Both the position numbers and the translations under genes were made by a program. From DATAQC01 sp039649175 (GTDB lineage Bacteria; Actinomycetota; Acidimicrobiia; Acidimicrobiales; AC-14), in the NCBI GenBank assembly GCA_039649175.1, contig JBBWZS010000032.1:1-5894 (forward strand): a stretch of 5,894 nucleotides of DNA, given 5' to 3'. Within the stretch, counting starts at the first letter, position 1. Each line of letters begins with the position of its first letter. Below, in pieces: positions 5,741 through 5,894 of this stretch. The notes under the pieces were generated by a model that saw nothing but the letters and a program-made list of their open reading frames with translations, had not been told where the DNA came from and did not search any database.

Positions 5741-5894
5741 GCCCCCTGCTCGAGGTCACCGACCTGGCCGTGTGCTTCGGCGGCGAGGTCGAGGCCCTTC
5801 GGGGCGTCACCTTCAGCCTGGAGAGGGGCGAGACGCTGGCCGTGGTGGGCGAGAGCGGGTCGGGCAAGTCGACCATGGCCTCGTGCCTGGTCGG
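5737..5894 (+). CDS. dppD: ABC transporter ATPase, DppD/OppD type, 3'-truncated by the window
   Basis: Only the first 52 codons are visible. They read as the start of an ABC nucleotide-binding domain: LLEVTDLAVCFGG (4-16), the spacing strand ALRGVTFSLERGETLAVVG (20-38) and a perfect Walker A, GESGSGKST (38-46), which binds ATP phosphates. The GTG start overlaps the DppC-type stop by 4 bases. By operon order this should be the DppD-type ATPase, often followed by a DppF-type partner, but the Walker B, signature motif and C-terminal peptide-importer extension lie outside the window. Confidence 0.9.
   Translation, partial: MSPLLEVTDLAVCFGGEVEALRGVTFSLERGETLAVVGESGSGKSTMASCLV

Noticed and set aside
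1..5894. CRISPR arrays, tRNA or rRNA genes, insertion sequences and attachment sites
   Set aside because: I saw no direct repeat arrays, tRNA-like cloverleaf, transposase motifs or terminal inverted repeats on either strand; coding genes account for nearly all of the window.

Overview
The window is very GC-rich DNA with dense, overlapping genes, GTG starts and strong third-position G/C bias. This fits a high-GC actinobacterium; the exact lineage cannot be fixed from the sequence. It holds part of a small specialised-metabolism locus followed by a peptide-type ABC importer operon. Seven genes are supported: five complete and two cut by the window ends.

Left half (1-2696, + strand): the 3' part of an adenylate-forming enzyme fused to a phosphopantetheine carrier domain (A-T) runs into a gene for an archaeal/eukaryotic-type aspartyl-tRNA synthetase-like protein. 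The two overlap by 4 bases (GTGA), so they are probably translationally coupled. The synthetase-like protein keeps the class II catalytic fold and the residues expected to read an aspartate side chain. It departs from consensus in the anticodon-binding OB fold, the amino-acid-binding loop, motif 2 and motif 3.

Middle (2656-3603): a Sfp/EntD-type phosphopantetheinyl transferase lies on the minus strand, its 3' end overlapping the synthetase-like gene by 41 bp. Its 5' end is only about 21 bp from a divergent MbtH-family gene on the plus strand. A carrier protein, its activating transferase and an NRPS chaperone together indicate thiotemplated biosynthesis (nonribosomal peptide or related acyl-amino acid chemistry).

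Right half (3744-5894, + strand): after a 140-bp gap come a DppB-type permease, a DppC-type permease and the start of a DppD-type ATPase, joined by GTGA overlaps. No substrate-binding protein is seen in the window. The importer may serve the product of the locus or be an unrelated neighbour.

The most interesting point is the pairing of a divergent AspRS-like protein with a carrier domain and a phosphopantetheinyl transferase. A testable idea is that it activates aspartate (or a similar acid) for a carrier protein or another acceptor rather than charging tRNA for translation. A self-resistance copy or a tRNA-dependent biosynthetic role are the main alternatives.
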